This document shows, in pieces, positions 9,197 to 18,159 of a DNA stretch of 53,304 nt (positions are counted from its first letter, which is position 1; the number at the start of each line of letters is the position of its first letter). Under the pieces are notes generated by a model. That model saw only the letters and a list, made by a program, of their open reading frames with translations, was not told the origin of the DNA and ran no database searches. A program made the translations under genes and the position numbers. This stretch comes from Acidobacteriota bacterium. GTDB taxonomy: Bacteria > Acidobacteriota > Thermoanaerobaculia > Multivoradales > Multivoraceae. The stretch spans positions 1 to 53,304 of the forward strand of contig JAJCXN010000025.1 of assembly GCA_029263415.1 (NCBI GenBank), written 5' to 3'.

Positions 9197-10129
9197 CTAC
9201 TGCAAGCTTCGACGCTCGAGTGGCTGAGTCATGACGCCAACGCGGTCGCTGGTCACCGCCGCCTTGTCCTTGGCACTGAACTTCACTGGCACGTGCAGGC
9301 CCATCGTGAGCGCGGGCTTGAGCCGGTTACTAAGGATGGCTCGACCATCTTCTGACTGGAGGTACCAGTAGGGTGGCAGTGCGAGGTTGAGCGGACGTTT
9401 GGCCCAGTAGTCGGCGTCATGATCATAGTGCTCGTCGCGGGTATCGGCGTCGCCAAGGTGAGCTGCGGTGACGATTGAGTCATCAGCCCCCGTCAGTGAG
9501 ACACGGAAGGCAATGTTCTCGACGTTTTGCATGCGCTCCGGCCATCCTGAATGCGGGATGCGAACGGCTTCGACCAGCAGACTGTCGGTTTCAATCGCCA
9601 CCGGTGCCTGCTCGTAGTCGAGGGTAATGGTGCGCACACGCTCGAAGACAGCAGAACTGTCTTGGTCCTTGTTGGATCGAGCTACAGCGTGCAGGGCCTC
9701 GACAGCTTGGGCGGGGGCGAACAGCTCTAGATCGGCATGTGCGGCCATCAATCGCATGACGTCGCGCGCCGAGAAGTGGTCGCCGTGGTAGTGGCTGATG
9801 AACACCGCGTCGAGCCCGTCGAAGGGAGCCGTGCCCGCAAACAGATTCCGCTCGAGTTCATCCGAGAGCAGGAGGTAGGAACCGAAGCTACTGCGGAAGA
9901 TCGGGTCGAACGCGATCTTGGTGTTGCCGTTGACCACCAGGACACCGGCGTTGGCTAGGTACTGAACATAGGCCTGCGGATCCTGATCCTGGCGAGCGAG
10001 GTTGCTCCTAATCGAAGCGTTTGACGGTTCGCGAGCCTCGGCAACAGGACTTGCCGCCTGACGGGCAACAAGAGCGACGGCGACGGCACAGAGACCGAAC
10101 ACAAGTGGGTGCCTAATCGTGATTTTCAT
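9197..10129 (-). CDS. exported metallo-beta-lactamase-fold hydrolase
   Basis: Predicted periplasmic metal-dependent hydrolase of 310 residues. The N-terminus is a signal peptide (HPLVFGLCAVAVALVARQA). The MBL metal-binding motif is HYHGDH in DAVFISHYHGDHFSARDV near residue 108, with the preceding strand pattern VQYLANAGVLVVNGNTKIAFDP typical of the UlaG/RomA-type branch. Further ligand candidates are the histidine in VRIPHSGWP and the aspartate in AHLGDADTRDEHYDHDADY. It is similar in outline to L-ascorbate-6-phosphate lactonase-like and NAPE-PLD-like enzymes; the substrate is not known. Confidence 0.85.
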   Translation of the reverse strand: MKITIRHPLVFGLCAVAVALVARQAASPVAEAREPSNASIRSNLARQDQDPQAYVQYLANAGVLVVNGNTKIAFDPIFRSSFGSYLLLSDELERNLFAGTAPFDGLDAVFISHYHGDHFSARDVMRLMAAHADLELFAPAQAVEALHAVARSNKDQDSSAVFERVRTITLDYEQAPVAIETDSLLVEAVRIPHSGWPERMQNVENIAFRVSLTGADDSIVTAAHLGDADTRDEHYDHDADYWAKRPLNLALPPYWYLQSEDGRAILSNRLKPALTMGLHVPVKFSAKDKAAVTSDRVGVMTQPLERRSLQ

Positions 10130-10174
10130 GTCGAACAGCTTATCTGGCTGCGCTCGCTTGAGTGAAGCACTCCG

Positions 10175-10219
10175 CGTGTCCGGCGTGTCCGGCGTGCCCG
10201 GCGTGCCCGGCGTTCCAGG
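10175..10219. repeat. five tandem copies of a 9-bp unit
   Basis: Consecutive units start at 10175, 10184, 10193, 10202 and 10211: CGTGTCCGG twice, CGTGCCCGG twice, then CGTTCCAGG. The array lies between the MBL-fold gene and the 3' end of the alpha/beta hydrolase gene, 6 bases beyond the latter's stop. Confidence 0.9.
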
Positions 10220-10224
10220 AGCGC

Positions 10225-11385
10225 TCAGAGGTTGCGATCAGCGACCCACTGTTGGATGAGCCCGACAGCCGTGGCTAGCTGTTCCCTTTGGCCTATGTAG
10301 TAGTGCGTGGCTCCATCGATTTCGCGCATCTCTTTGTCATCGTGTGGGATGGCGGTGTAGAGCCGATGAGTGTGCGATGGCGTACACGCGTCGTCGGCTA
10401 GATTGCCGATGACCAGAGTTGGGACCGTTGTTCGCGCAGCGCAGGCGATTCCGTCGGCATGAGAATGGGTGAGCGACCATTGCGACAACCAGGAGCGCAA
10501 GGTGGTGAAGCGCGCCAGGCCCACTGGACTGTCATTGACCACTTCAGGGTCCCCCAAGTAGCAATGATTGGGTTGGCGCTGATTTGGATCGACCGTTGGG
10601 TCGAGCCAGCGCGGATCAGCCATAGTGCCTTGGACCACGAACGCTTCGTCGACCCTCGACCCCTTGCTCAGGGTTGCAAGTCGTTCCAGCACCCAGGTGT
10701 CGATGCGCGCCATGCGAGCCTGTTGTGCTGCTCGGTACTGAGCGAGAAACTCTGCTGAGTACGGTGGTTGATTCGGGTTCTTTGCATCGTAGAGATTGAG
10801 TTCTGGATCACGATCGAACGGCCTCTGTTCGTTGAGCACCGACGCGTCGATCCACTCGCACAGTGTGCCAGCACGACTGATATGCGCTGCAAGTAGAAGG
10901 ACCCCGTCGGCCGGGATCAGGCCCGCTTGGGTCAGGTCTGGTGGATCGCCCGCAGGTGTTTGAGTGACTGACGGGCGCTCCGCTTCAGCTTGGTAATAGA
11001 GCGACAGCGATCCACCACCACTCCAGCCACCGAGCAAGACGCGCTCGTAACCGAGGGTCTCCTTGGCGTATCTGACGGCAGCACCTAGATCAACCAAGCA
11101 CTTCTCCATGATCAGAGCAGTGTCGTTGCCGCGGTAGCGCAGATTGGCGTAGAGCACGGGTTGGCCGGCAGCAGCGAGTGCCGTGACCAGCGGCAAGTAT
11201 GAGCCACCTCCGATCGGGTGGCTAAAGAGCACCACCGAGTTCGACTTGGGTTGGTGCGGGCGCAGATGCTGGCCATCGAAGAACACAAAGTCCTCGGCGC
11301 CGGCGTAGGTGTCTTTGTAGGCCGAGGTCTCAGCAAATGCGATCGCGATGGGTAGGCGGTCGTAATTCGGTGGCTGACTCATCAT
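10225..11385 (-). CDS. alpha/beta hydrolase
   Basis: Cytoplasmic alpha/beta-fold hydrolase of 386 residues with no signal peptide. The nucleophile elbow is GGWSGGGS near residue 122, the oxyanion-side motif is SHPIGGGSY, and the late acid/histidine pair is probably the aspartate in GNLADDACTP and the histidine in DGATHYYIG. The start overlaps the stop of the upstream dioxygenase gene by 4 bases (ATGA), so translation is probably coupled. With an extradiol dioxygenase as partner, a role in hydrolysing ring-cleavage or ester products is plausible (compare the MhqO/MhqD pairing in Bacillus), but that is inference. Confidence 0.85.
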   Translation of the reverse strand: MMSQPPNYDRLPIAIAFAETSAYKDTYAGAEDFVFFDGQHLRPHQPKSNSVVLFSHPIGGGSYLPLVTALAAAGQPVLYANLRYRGNDTALIMEKCLVDLGAAVRYAKETLGYERVLLGGWSGGGSLSLYYQAEAERPSVTQTPAGDPPDLTQAGLIPADGVLLLAAHISRAGTLCEWIDASVLNEQRPFDRDPELNLYDAKNPNQPPYSAEFLAQYRAAQQARMARIDTWVLERLATLSKGSRVDEAFVVQGTMADPRWLDPTVDPNQRQPNHCYLGDPEVVNDSPVGLARFTTLRSWLSQWSLTHSHADGIACAARTTVPTLVIGNLADDACTPSHTHRLYTAIPHDDKEMREIDGATHYYIGQREQLATAVGLIQQWVADRNL

Positions 11386-12377
11386 TCGCCGAGCGTCTTC
11401 GCTTCGTTCTTTCTGTCGAGAGTCCCTTTATCGAAATTGAACGGAGGTAGCTTGCCCTCGATCTCTGCTCGGTGCGGTTCCCACTGCGATGGCAGTGAGA
11501 GGATCGAACCTAGCGAGTCAGCGGGCTCGTCGACCGTCCAGCCGGGTGCCAGGTTGGAAAACTCAATATTGATCCCACCCGGTTCGGTCAGGTACATCGA
11601 GTGGAAGTACTTGCGATCGCGCAGGTCGGTGAGGATCAGACCGCTGCCGCTCAGCACCCGCCACAGTTGCTCCATCCGCTCCTTGCTTTCGACGTGAAAA
11701 GCAGCGTGGTGAATGCCGCCCAAACCCCAGCGGCCCCAAGGGGCTTCCGGTTCATCCACCAGGTCGATGAAGCTGCCAGCGATCCAACCGTTGTTGCCGT
11801 CCTTGAGGCCCAGTCGGGTGCGATCGCCCTCGGTGCCAAAGCCTTCGAGGCCAATGGCACCGAAGAACCCGAGCGACAGTTCGAGGATGCGAGAGATCGC
11901 AGAGACGCTGTGGAAGCCGCGAATCTGTTTGCCCTCAGTGACGCCGCTCAACGCGGGCGGCGTGCGCGGGTCGTCGGCGCTCTCGATCAATTCGGAGGGG
12001 ATACCTGACAGATCCGCGAACGCGAGCACGCGATCGCCGAAACGCTCGGCGATCTCTTTCGGTTCGGTACCTGCGTCAGCCAATCGATCGCGCCAGTACT
12101 CAAGCGACCCTGGGGGGATGGAGTAGGCGACTTCAGTCAGCGAGCCCCGCCCGCGTTGATAAGGCGGAAGCGGCACGTTCTCCATGATGAAGTTGGTCAT
12201 GATGGTGCCCGCGTTGCCATCTTGGTCGCCGTAGAAGAAGTGATACTGATCACCGGTCTCGTGGTTTACGGTTTTCTTGACCATGCGCAAACCAAGCACG
12301 CCGGTATAGAAGTCGTGATCGGCCTGGCCGTTGGTGGCGGCGCCGGTGATGTGATGAAGGCCTTTGATCCAAGTCAT
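11382..12377 (-). CDS. ring-cleaving (extradiol, VOC-family) dioxygenase
   Basis: Glyoxalase-fold dioxygenase of 331 residues with two VOC repeats, probably cleaving hydroquinone- or catechol-type rings with Fe(II). The start at 12377 (MTWIKGLHHITG) matches the conserved family N-terminus and has AAAGGCGG upstream; the open frame continues to 12461 without family similarity. Candidate metal ligands are the histidine of GLHHITG, the histidine of GGIHHAAFHV and the glutamate of INIEFSN. It is the first gene of a two-gene operon with the alpha/beta hydrolase. Only 52 bases separate it from the divergent serine hydrolase at 12430, so the promoters are back to back. Confidence 0.9.
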   Translation of the reverse strand: MTWIKGLHHITGAATNGQADHDFYTGVLGLRMVKKTVNHETGDQYHFFYGDQDGNAGTIMTNFIMENVPLPPYQRGRGSLTEVAYSIPPGSLEYWRDRLADAGTEPKEIAERFGDRVLAFADLSGIPSELIESADDPRTPPALSGVTEGKQIRGFHSVSAISRILELSLGFFGAIGLEGFGTEGDRTRLGLKDGNNGWIAGSFIDLVDEPEAPWGRWGLGGIHHAAFHVESKERMEQLWRVLSGSGLILTDLRDRKYFHSMYLTEPGGINIEFSNLAPGWTVDEPADSLGSILSLPSQWEPHRAEIEGKLPPFNFDKGTLDRKNEAKTLGE

Positions 12378-12429
12378 GCAGTGAACCGCCTTTGGAAACA
12401 TGTTGCGAGGGTGGGCCGTAGACGACCAG

Positions 12430-14055
12430 ATGATGCCAAATGAACGTCTCCATACTCTCACTGTTCCTGTGAACTCACGGTCTGGTGGCCCAACGTCGCC
12501 TGTTCAGTGGCTGCTTGCCCCTTGTGTTGCTCTGACGCTGTCCTTTCCCAGTGCGCTACTCGCACAGCCGCTGGACGTGCAAGCGCCTGAGTCTCCAATC
12601 TTTAGCGACGCTGCTATCCGGGTCAGCGCTCTCGCCAACGACGTGCTTGAGGTGGCGAGGCTGCCGGCGCTGTCGGTTGCGATTCTTGAACCGGATGCCG
12701 ACGGCAAGTTAGTGGTGGCATACAGCGAAGCCTTTGGATATGCGGACCTTGCTGCTGAGACCGAGGCTGATTCCACAACCCGCTTTCGCGCCGCGTCAGT
12801 ATCGAAACTGATCACCGTGACGACGCTTGCGCGCATGGTGGTCGCCGGCGACATCGACTGGGATACGGAACTGAGTTCGCTCGGGCTCGAGTTTCCAACA
12901 CCTGCCGGCATCACACCTCGCAGGCTTGCTGGCCACCTGGCGGGAATTGGCCACTACCACGGCAAAGACAGGATCGCGCGCTGGGAGCAGAGCGAAAGCG
13001 CGGTGGCGGCACTGGCCGCATTCCGCAACTCACCGCGGGCGGGTCAGCCCGGTGAGCAGTACAAGTACTCGACCCATGGCTATTCGCTGCTATCAGCCAT
13101 GATGGAAGTTGCTGCGGACAAGACTTTTCCTGAGATCGTCGAGGAACGCCTGGCTGCTCCTTTGGGCCTGCTCTTGACCGGCGCTGCGCCTGCGGTTCAG
13201 GGCGAGGGTGGCATGGCGACGCTCTATATGGTCGTCCGGGCGGGGCCATCGCCTTTACCCCGCCCAGAGAATCCAAGCTACAAATGGGCAGGCGGAGGGA
13301 TGGCCACGACCCCGTCGGATCTGGTGAAGATGGCCTCCATCTACCTGCAGCCTGGGCCATCGCAACCGGGGCACGGGTTCTTGCCCCAAACAGTGATCGA
13401 TGAGATGTGGACACCGCAAAGTGTGGCTGGATCTTCTACCGGCGTCGGCATCGGCTGGCGGATCGGCACCGAGAGTGAGGCCGGTCGCAAGATCGTGCAC
13501 CATTCTGGATCCATGCAAGGAGCGCGCAGCACGCTCATCCTGTTTCCCGAGGAGCGCCGAGCGATCGCGCTGATGACCAACGCTGCGTGGGATTCAGACG
13601 TTGAACGGACCGGCGCTTTGTTGATGGAGGCTTGGCGGGGGGACGAATCCCCAAGTGAGGACGAGGGGCAAACGGGGTCGGTGGCGAGATTGCCATCCGG
13701 CACGGTCTCTTACACGATTCGTCTGACGCCAAGCGGCGCTGCATCCACTGCTGCCTCGGCCGAGGCTGGTACCAGTCAGGAGGCGTTTGAGGACGTCTCG
13801 GGGCAAGTGATGTCGGCTGGCACCGGCCGCCTTGGCGGATTGAAAGCACCGGATGGATTCTCCCAGATCACGCGTGCGCCTGTTGTTGACTTGCGGTTGG
13901 TTCACATTGCCTCGGATCGGTGGACTTTGGCCACGCCGCGAGGACTAGCGAGAGGAACGTGTAGTGGGGGCGAGGATGCGGTCCTCGATTGCCGGTTCGA
14001 GCTGTCGAGGACCTATGACGTGGTCGTGAAGGTGGTTGGCCCTGAAGAGGGCTAA
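12430..14055 (+). CDS. secreted serine hydrolase, class C beta-lactamase-like, with C-terminal extension
   Basis: Second exported penicillin-binding-protein-like serine hydrolase, 541 residues. The start at 12430/12433 (MMPNERL) is chosen to leave the divergent dioxygenase start free; a signal peptide ends near FPSALLAQ. Active-site motifs are SVSK (FRAASVSKLITV, about residue 123), Tyr-Ser-Thr (YKYSTHGYSLLS, about 211) and HSG (VHHSGSMQGARS, about 357). The catalytic domain ends near residue 400. The last 140 residues form an extra domain after an acidic linker, probably lipocalin-like or a beta domain, with two cysteines (GTCSGGEDAVLDCRF). It belongs to the same broad family as the gene at 5489 but is not a close copy. 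Confidence 0.87.
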   Translation: MMPNERLHTLTVPVNSRSGGPTSPVQWLLAPCVALTLSFPSALLAQPLDVQAPESPIFSDAAIRVSALANDVLEVARLPALSVAILEPDADGKLVVAYSEAFGYADLAAETEADSTTRFRAASVSKLITVTTLARMVVAGDIDWDTELSSLGLEFPTPAGITPRRLAGHLAGIGHYHGKDRIARWEQSESAVAALAAFRNSPRAGQPGEQYKYSTHGYSLLSAMMEVAADKTFPEIVEERLAAPLGLLLTGAAPAVQGEGGMATLYMVVRAGPSPLPRPENPSYKWAGGGMATTPSDLVKMASIYLQPGPSQPGHGFLPQTVIDEMWTPQSVAGSSTGVGIGWRIGTESEAGRKIVHHSGSMQGARSTLILFPEERRAIALMTNAAWDSDVERTGALLMEAWRGDESPSEDEGQTGSVARLPSGTVSYTIRLTPSGAASTAASAEAGTSQEAFEDVSGQVMSAGTGRLGGLKAPDGFSQITRAPVVDLRLVHIASDRWTLATPRGLARGTCSGGEDAVLDCRFELSRTYDVVVKVVGPEEG

Positions 14056-14104
14056 CGAGTAGTGGTGGCGTTTGTCGCCGCGGTCGGCGAGAATGGGCGC
14101 CGAT

Positions 14105-15469
14105 ATGTCAGATCAAGGTACAGCCGGAGGTGGCCTTCTTGGACAGGCTGCCCTGCGCCAAGGGTGGATCTCGTCAGAGCAGTTGCAGCAGGCGGTGGGG
14201 GAGCAGTCCGTGTCCCCGGCGGGAACCCAACTGGGCGAACTGCTGGTCAAGAAAGGCTGGATAAACCTCGAGCAGCTGCGCAAGCTGCTACAGGTCCAAG
14301 CGCAAGAGCGTGAGCACGCGAAAGACTCGCCGCGGGCCGGCTACACCGGTTCGACAGGAGCCGTGCAGAGCGTGCCAGCGGGTCGCACCAAGTACGAGCT
14401 CGATGGATTGTTAGCGAAGGCGGTTGCCGCTGGCGCCGGTGATTTTCATCTGCACAGTGGGGGCGCGATGTATGCGCGTATCCATGGCGAACTGCGGATG
14501 GCATCGAGCGCGCCGACCAGCTCTGAGCGGGCAAGCCAACTCCTGGAACCGATCTTGAGTCGCGATCAGTTGGCAACCTTGCGCTCCAAGGGCGAGGTCG
14601 ACTTTGCGTACGATTTGGGACCGGTCGGCCGGTTTCGCGCGAACGTCTACCGCCAACATTGTGGATTGAGTGGCGTGTTCCGCCATATAGCGCCGGTGGC
14701 CCCGACCCTCGAGCAGTTGGGGTTGTCCACCGATATCGCCCGTTTCGCGAACTTTTTCCAAGGCCTGGTGCTGATCACTGGGCCGACCGGCAGCGGCAAG
14801 TCGTCGACGCTGGCAGCGCTTGTGGAGCTGATCAACGGCGAGCGCAGCGAGCACATCTTATGTGTCGAGGATCCGGTGGAGTTCGTTTTTGAATCGAAGC
14901 AGTGCACGGTCAACCAACGCCAAGTAGAGCAGCACACCGAGACCTTTGCCTCCGCCTTGCGGGGTGCTTTACGTGAGGATCCGGATGTCATTGTGATCGG
15001 TGAGCTGCGCGACCAAGAGACGATCGCACTGGCACTGACCGCCGCTGAGACCGGACATCTGGTGTTGGCCACCATGACTACATCCAACGCGGTGGGCACG
15101 ATTGAACGATTGATCGGCGCATTTCCGTCGAAGCGCCAATCCCAGGTGCGGTCAATGGTCTCTGAGTCCCTGCGAGGAGTGATCAGCCAACGGTTACTGC
15201 CGCGCTCGGACACGCCGGGACGGGTCTTAGCACTAGAGCTTCTGTTTCTCGATCAAGCAGTGTCCAACTTGATCCGCGACGAGAAGACGTTCCAGATCGA
15301 ATCGGTCTTGCAGACCGGAAGCTCGCGAGGCATGCGCATGATGGATGTCTCGATCGCTGAACTCTTGAAGCAGGGTCTGATCGACCGAGACACTGCCCAA
15401 GCGGCAGCTGATGATCCAAAGAAGTTTGCTCCGATGAAGCCGCGGGCGCATTCGGAGCCAGCGGGCTGA
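14105..15469 (+). CDS. PilT-like type IV pilus retraction ATPase with N-terminal extension
   Basis: Secretion/pilus-type hexameric ATPase of 454 residues. After about 90 extra N-terminal residues, including a helical segment like the GspE/MshE N-domain (LGELLVKKGWINLEQLRKLL), the PilT core starts at LDGLLAKAVAAGAGDFHLH. Walker A is TGPTGSGKSS near residue 228, Asp-box residues lie in CVEDPVEF, Walker B is DPDVIVIGELRD, and a His-box-like TGHLVLATM follows. PilT normally powers pilus retraction for twitching motility. Starts at 14072 or 14093 are also possible. The stop overlaps the next pilT-like start (TGATG). No pilB, pilC or pilin gene is in the window. Confidence 0.88.
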   Translation: MSDQGTAGGGLLGQAALRQGWISSEQLQQAVGEQSVSPAGTQLGELLVKKGWINLEQLRKLLQVQAQEREHAKDSPRAGYTGSTGAVQSVPAGRTKYELDGLLAKAVAAGAGDFHLHSGGAMYARIHGELRMASSAPTSSERASQLLEPILSRDQLATLRSKGEVDFAYDLGPVGRFRANVYRQHCGLSGVFRHIAPVAPTLEQLGLSTDIARFANFFQGLVLITGPTGSGKSSTLAALVELINGERSEHILCVEDPVEFVFESKQCTVNQRQVEQHTETFASALRGALREDPDVIVIGELRDQETIALALTAAETGHLVLATMTTSNAVGTIERLIGAFPSKRQSQVRSMVSESLRGVISQRLLPRSDTPGRVLALELLFLDQAVSNLIRDEKTFQIESVLQTGSSRGMRMMDVSIAELLKQGLIDRDTAQAAADDPKKFAPMKPRAHSEPAG

Positions 15470-16524
15470 TGGCACGGCTCGATCCACTGCTGCGCTACTT
15501 GAAGGACAAGGGCGGCTCCGACTTGCACTTGGTTGCAGGACTGACTCCGAGAATTCGTCGCAGCGGTTCGTTGCGAGAGGCGGAGGGCGCTGGAGTCGCC
15601 AGTGACTCTGAGCTCCGCAAGACGCTCTCGGAGTTGCCTGAACCGCGGCAGTGGGCGGAATTCGAGCGTACCCGCGACTTGGACTTTGCCTACGCTTTGG
15701 CAGGCGTGGGGCGATTTCGCGCTAACTACTTCGAACAGCAGCAAGGAGTGGGCGCGGTCTTTCGCTTGATCCCTGAGACCATTTTGTCTCTTGAGGACAT
15801 CAATGCGCCGCAAGTGATTCGTGACCTAGCGGAGTTGCGGCGCGGTTTGGTCTTACTCACCGGCCCAACAGGTTCGGGCAAGTCGACCACCATGGCAGCT
15901 GTGGTTAATCAGATCAACTTAACTCGCACCGAGCACATCATCACCATCGAGGACCCGGTGGAGTTTGTTCATGAAAACCAACGCAGCGTGATCTCACACC
16001 GCGAAGTGCACCGTGACACGGAGTCGTTCGCTGGTGCCGTGCGCGCCGCGATCAGGCAAGATCCGGGAGTCATCGTGGTCGGTGAAATGCGTGATCCGAA
16101 CACCATCTCTATGGCGCTGCGCGCAGCGGAGATGGGTGTGCTGGTGCTCGGCACGTTGCATACCAACAGCGCCTCGAAGACCCTCGATCGCTTGGTCGAT
16201 GCCTTCCCTGCTGAAGAGCATGATCAAGTGCGCATGTCCTTGGCCGATGCGTTCGCGGCAGTGGTGGCTCAGTTGTTGATTCCCGCTGCAGATGGCAAAG
16301 GGCGTCACGCGTCGCACGAAGTGTTGTTGCGCACCAGTGGGTTGCCGAATGTCATTCGCCAAGGCAACACCTCCATGATCCGCTCGATCATCCAGTCGGG
16401 ACGCAACCAAGGCATGCAGTCGATGGATGATGCCCTGGCGGCGCTCGTCAAAGAGGGCAAGATCGAGGCTGCTGAGGCGTTGCGCAGAGCCAGTGATCGC
16501 AAACGGTTTGAGGTGTCGATCTAG
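15469..16524 (+). CDS. PilT/PilU-like type IV pilus retraction ATPase
   Basis: Second retraction-type ATPase, 351 residues, close to the usual PilT/PilU length. The N-terminus DPLLRYLKDKGGSDLHLVAG is the standard PilT entry. Walker A is TGPTGSGKSTT near residue 131, the Asp box is TIEDPVEFVH, Walker B is DPGVIVVGEMRD, and the His box is GVLVLGTLHTNSA, a better match to classical PilT than its neighbour has. The start codon shares one base with the upstream stop, so translation is coupled and the two ATPases probably act together. The stop codon lies in an 11-bp tandem repeat. Confidence 0.9.
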   Translation: MARLDPLLRYLKDKGGSDLHLVAGLTPRIRRSGSLREAEGAGVASDSELRKTLSELPEPRQWAEFERTRDLDFAYALAGVGRFRANYFEQQQGVGAVFRLIPETILSLEDINAPQVIRDLAELRRGLVLLTGPTGSGKSTTMAAVVNQINLTRTEHIITIEDPVEFVHENQRSVISHREVHRDTESFAGAVRAAIRQDPGVIVVGEMRDPNTISMALRAAEMGVLVLGTLHTNSASKTLDRLVDAFPAEEHDQVRMSLADAFAAVVAQLLIPAADGKGRHASHEVLLRTSGLPNVIRQGNTSMIRSIIQSGRNQGMQSMDDALAALVKEGKIEAAEALRRASDRKRFEVSI

Positions 16525-16546
16525 CGTCGATCCAGCGTCGATCTAG
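16515..16546 (+). repeat. three tandem copies of an 11-bp unit spanning the pilT-like stop
   Basis: Units GTCGATCTAGC at 16515, GTCGATCCAGC at 16526 and GTCGATCTAG at 16537. The first copy includes the TAG stop codon (16522-16524), so the other two look like duplications of the gene end. Confidence 0.9.
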
Positions 16547-16596
16547 TCAGCCTCGGCAGGATCGCGATGGCAGTTGATCCAAAGACGCTGCCCCCC

Positions 16597-16619
16597 TTAG
16601 GCCTTCGCTTAGGGCCTAA
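16597..16619. terminator. possible bidirectional hairpin between convergent genes
   Basis: TTAGGCC (16597-16603) can pair with GGCCTAA (16613-16619) across a 9-base loop, between the convergent pilT-like and carboxyltransferase genes. It overlaps the stop codon of the latter. There is no U-rich tail, so a Rho-independent terminator is only a possibility. Confidence 0.3.
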
Positions 16620-18159
16620 AAGTGAAGGAGACCGGCCCGGGCGTGATGGTCTGCGTGACCAGATCCGCCCAACGGCACAGGTAGGTGCGGGTGTCGCGCG
16701 GATCGATGATCTCTTCGATCTCGAAGTGCTCGGCAGACCTGAACGGCGAGCGCACTCGGTTGAGCCGTTCTTTGATGGTTGCAAGATGCGCGTCGTAGTC
16801 AGAGGCTTCAGCGAGTTCCGCCTTGTATGCCACTTCGATACCGCCCTCGACCGGCAACGAGCCCCAGTCACCTGAAGGCCAAGCGGCGCGATAACTGTGC
16901 GACCCGGGCTTGGTGTTTCCGGCACCCGCGACCCCGAACGCCTTGCGGATCACGACGCAGCAGAACGGCGTGGAGAGCTGACCGAGTGCTGCAAGAGCGG
17001 TTGATCCGGCGCGGATGGTGGCCTCGGCTTCAGCCTGCTTGCCGATGAGAAAGCCGGGGCAGTCTTCGAGATGAACCACCGGCAGGTGGAAGGTCGAGGC
17101 GATGTCGAGCAAGCGCACGAGCTTCTTGCAGGAGTCGGCCATCCAGCCTCCGCCATAGACGTTGACGTCTTCGGCAAAGAGCGCCACCGGATGACCGTTG
17201 AAGCGTGCAAAGCCAGTGATGATCGATGTGCCCCAGTCCTTGCCGAATTCGAAGAAGCTGGCGTCATCGACTACGGAGTTGACGATGTCACGCATGCGGT
17301 AGGTCTGCTTGGGGTTGCGCGGAACGATGTCGATCAGTCGCTCGCAGCGGCGCACCGGGTCGTCGGTTGGAGTTGCTCGAGGGGGCAGCGCGTCGACGTT
17401 GGTTGGCAGGTACGAGAGGAACCGTTTCGCCATGGCGAACGCTTGCTCTTCTGAGTCGGCAACGTCATCGATGGCACCGTTCGAGGTATGAATGCGAGCG
17501 TGGCCGAGCTCTTCCTTGGGGACCTGACCACCGCCCGCCCACTCGACTAAGGCCGGGCCTGCGATCATCATCTGCGCTGTGTCCCGCACAATCACCGAGT
17601 AGTGACTGGTGGCAATACGAGCGGCGCCGATGCCAGCGACCGAGCCAAGCGCAAGCGAGACCGAAGGTGCCACCCCAAGGTGCGCCACGATGTCCTCCCA
17701 ACCGCGCAGCTCGGGGATGTAGGTGCGGCCTGCCCGCTCAATGGTCTTGACCGATCCGCCGCCGCCCATGCCGTCGACCAAACGAACATGGGGTAGCCGA
17801 AGTTCGAGTGCGAGCCCTTCCGATCGCGATCGTTTTGCGCCGATGGAAGCATCCGCGGAGCCACCGCGCACGGTGAAGTCGTCGCCCGAGAGCATCACCG
17901 GTCGACCGTCGATCTCGGCCGCGCCAAACACAAAGTTCGACGGTGTGAGCTTGATCAGGTTGCCGTCATCGTCGTATTCACCAACACCGGCGATCATGCC
18001 CTGTTCGTGAAACGAACCCTTGTCGGCGACCGCCGCAATGCGCTCGCGGATGGTCTGCTTGCCGTAGTAGTGCTGCTTGTCGACCTTTTCCTTGCCGCCT
18101 AGTTCGCGGGCGAAGGCTTGGCGCTTTGTGAGTTCATCGATCTCGGGTTTCCAGCTCAC
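16609..18159 (-). CDS. acyl-CoA carboxylase carboxyltransferase (beta) subunit
   Basis: Carboxyltransferase subunit of a biotin-dependent acyl-CoA carboxylase (propionyl-, methylcrotonyl- or acetyl-CoA type), 516 residues, the full length for the family. The N-terminal CT half contains the glycine-rich segment VDGMGGGGSVKTIE and LALGSVAGIGAAR. The C-terminal half contains HPVALFAEDVNVYGGGWM, LPVVHLEDCPGFLIG and KAFGVAGAG. The reaction transfers CO2 from carboxybiotin to an acyl-CoA. No biotin carboxylase or biotin carrier gene lies in the window, so the partner must be encoded elsewhere. A short scrambled copy of an internal part of this gene occurs at 21813-21879. Confidence 0.9.
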   Translation of the reverse strand: MSWKPEIDELTKRQAFARELGGKEKVDKQHYYGKQTIRERIAAVADKGSFHEQGMIAGVGEYDDDGNLIKLTPSNFVFGAAEIDGRPVMLSGDDFTVRGGSADASIGAKRSRSEGLALELRLPHVRLVDGMGGGGSVKTIERAGRTYIPELRGWEDIVAHLGVAPSVSLALGSVAGIGAARIATSHYSVIVRDTAQMMIAGPALVEWAGGGQVPKEELGHARIHTSNGAIDDVADSEEQAFAMAKRFLSYLPTNVDALPPRATPTDDPVRRCERLIDIVPRNPKQTYRMRDIVNSVVDDASFFEFGKDWGTSIITGFARFNGHPVALFAEDVNVYGGGWMADSCKKLVRLLDIASTFHLPVVHLEDCPGFLIGKQAEAEATIRAGSTALAALGQLSTPFCCVVIRKAFGVAGAGNTKPGSHSYRAAWPSGDWGSLPVEGGIEVAYKAELAEASDYDAHLATIKERLNRVRSPFRSAEHFEIEEIIDPRDTRTYLCRWADLVTQTITPGPVSFTFRP

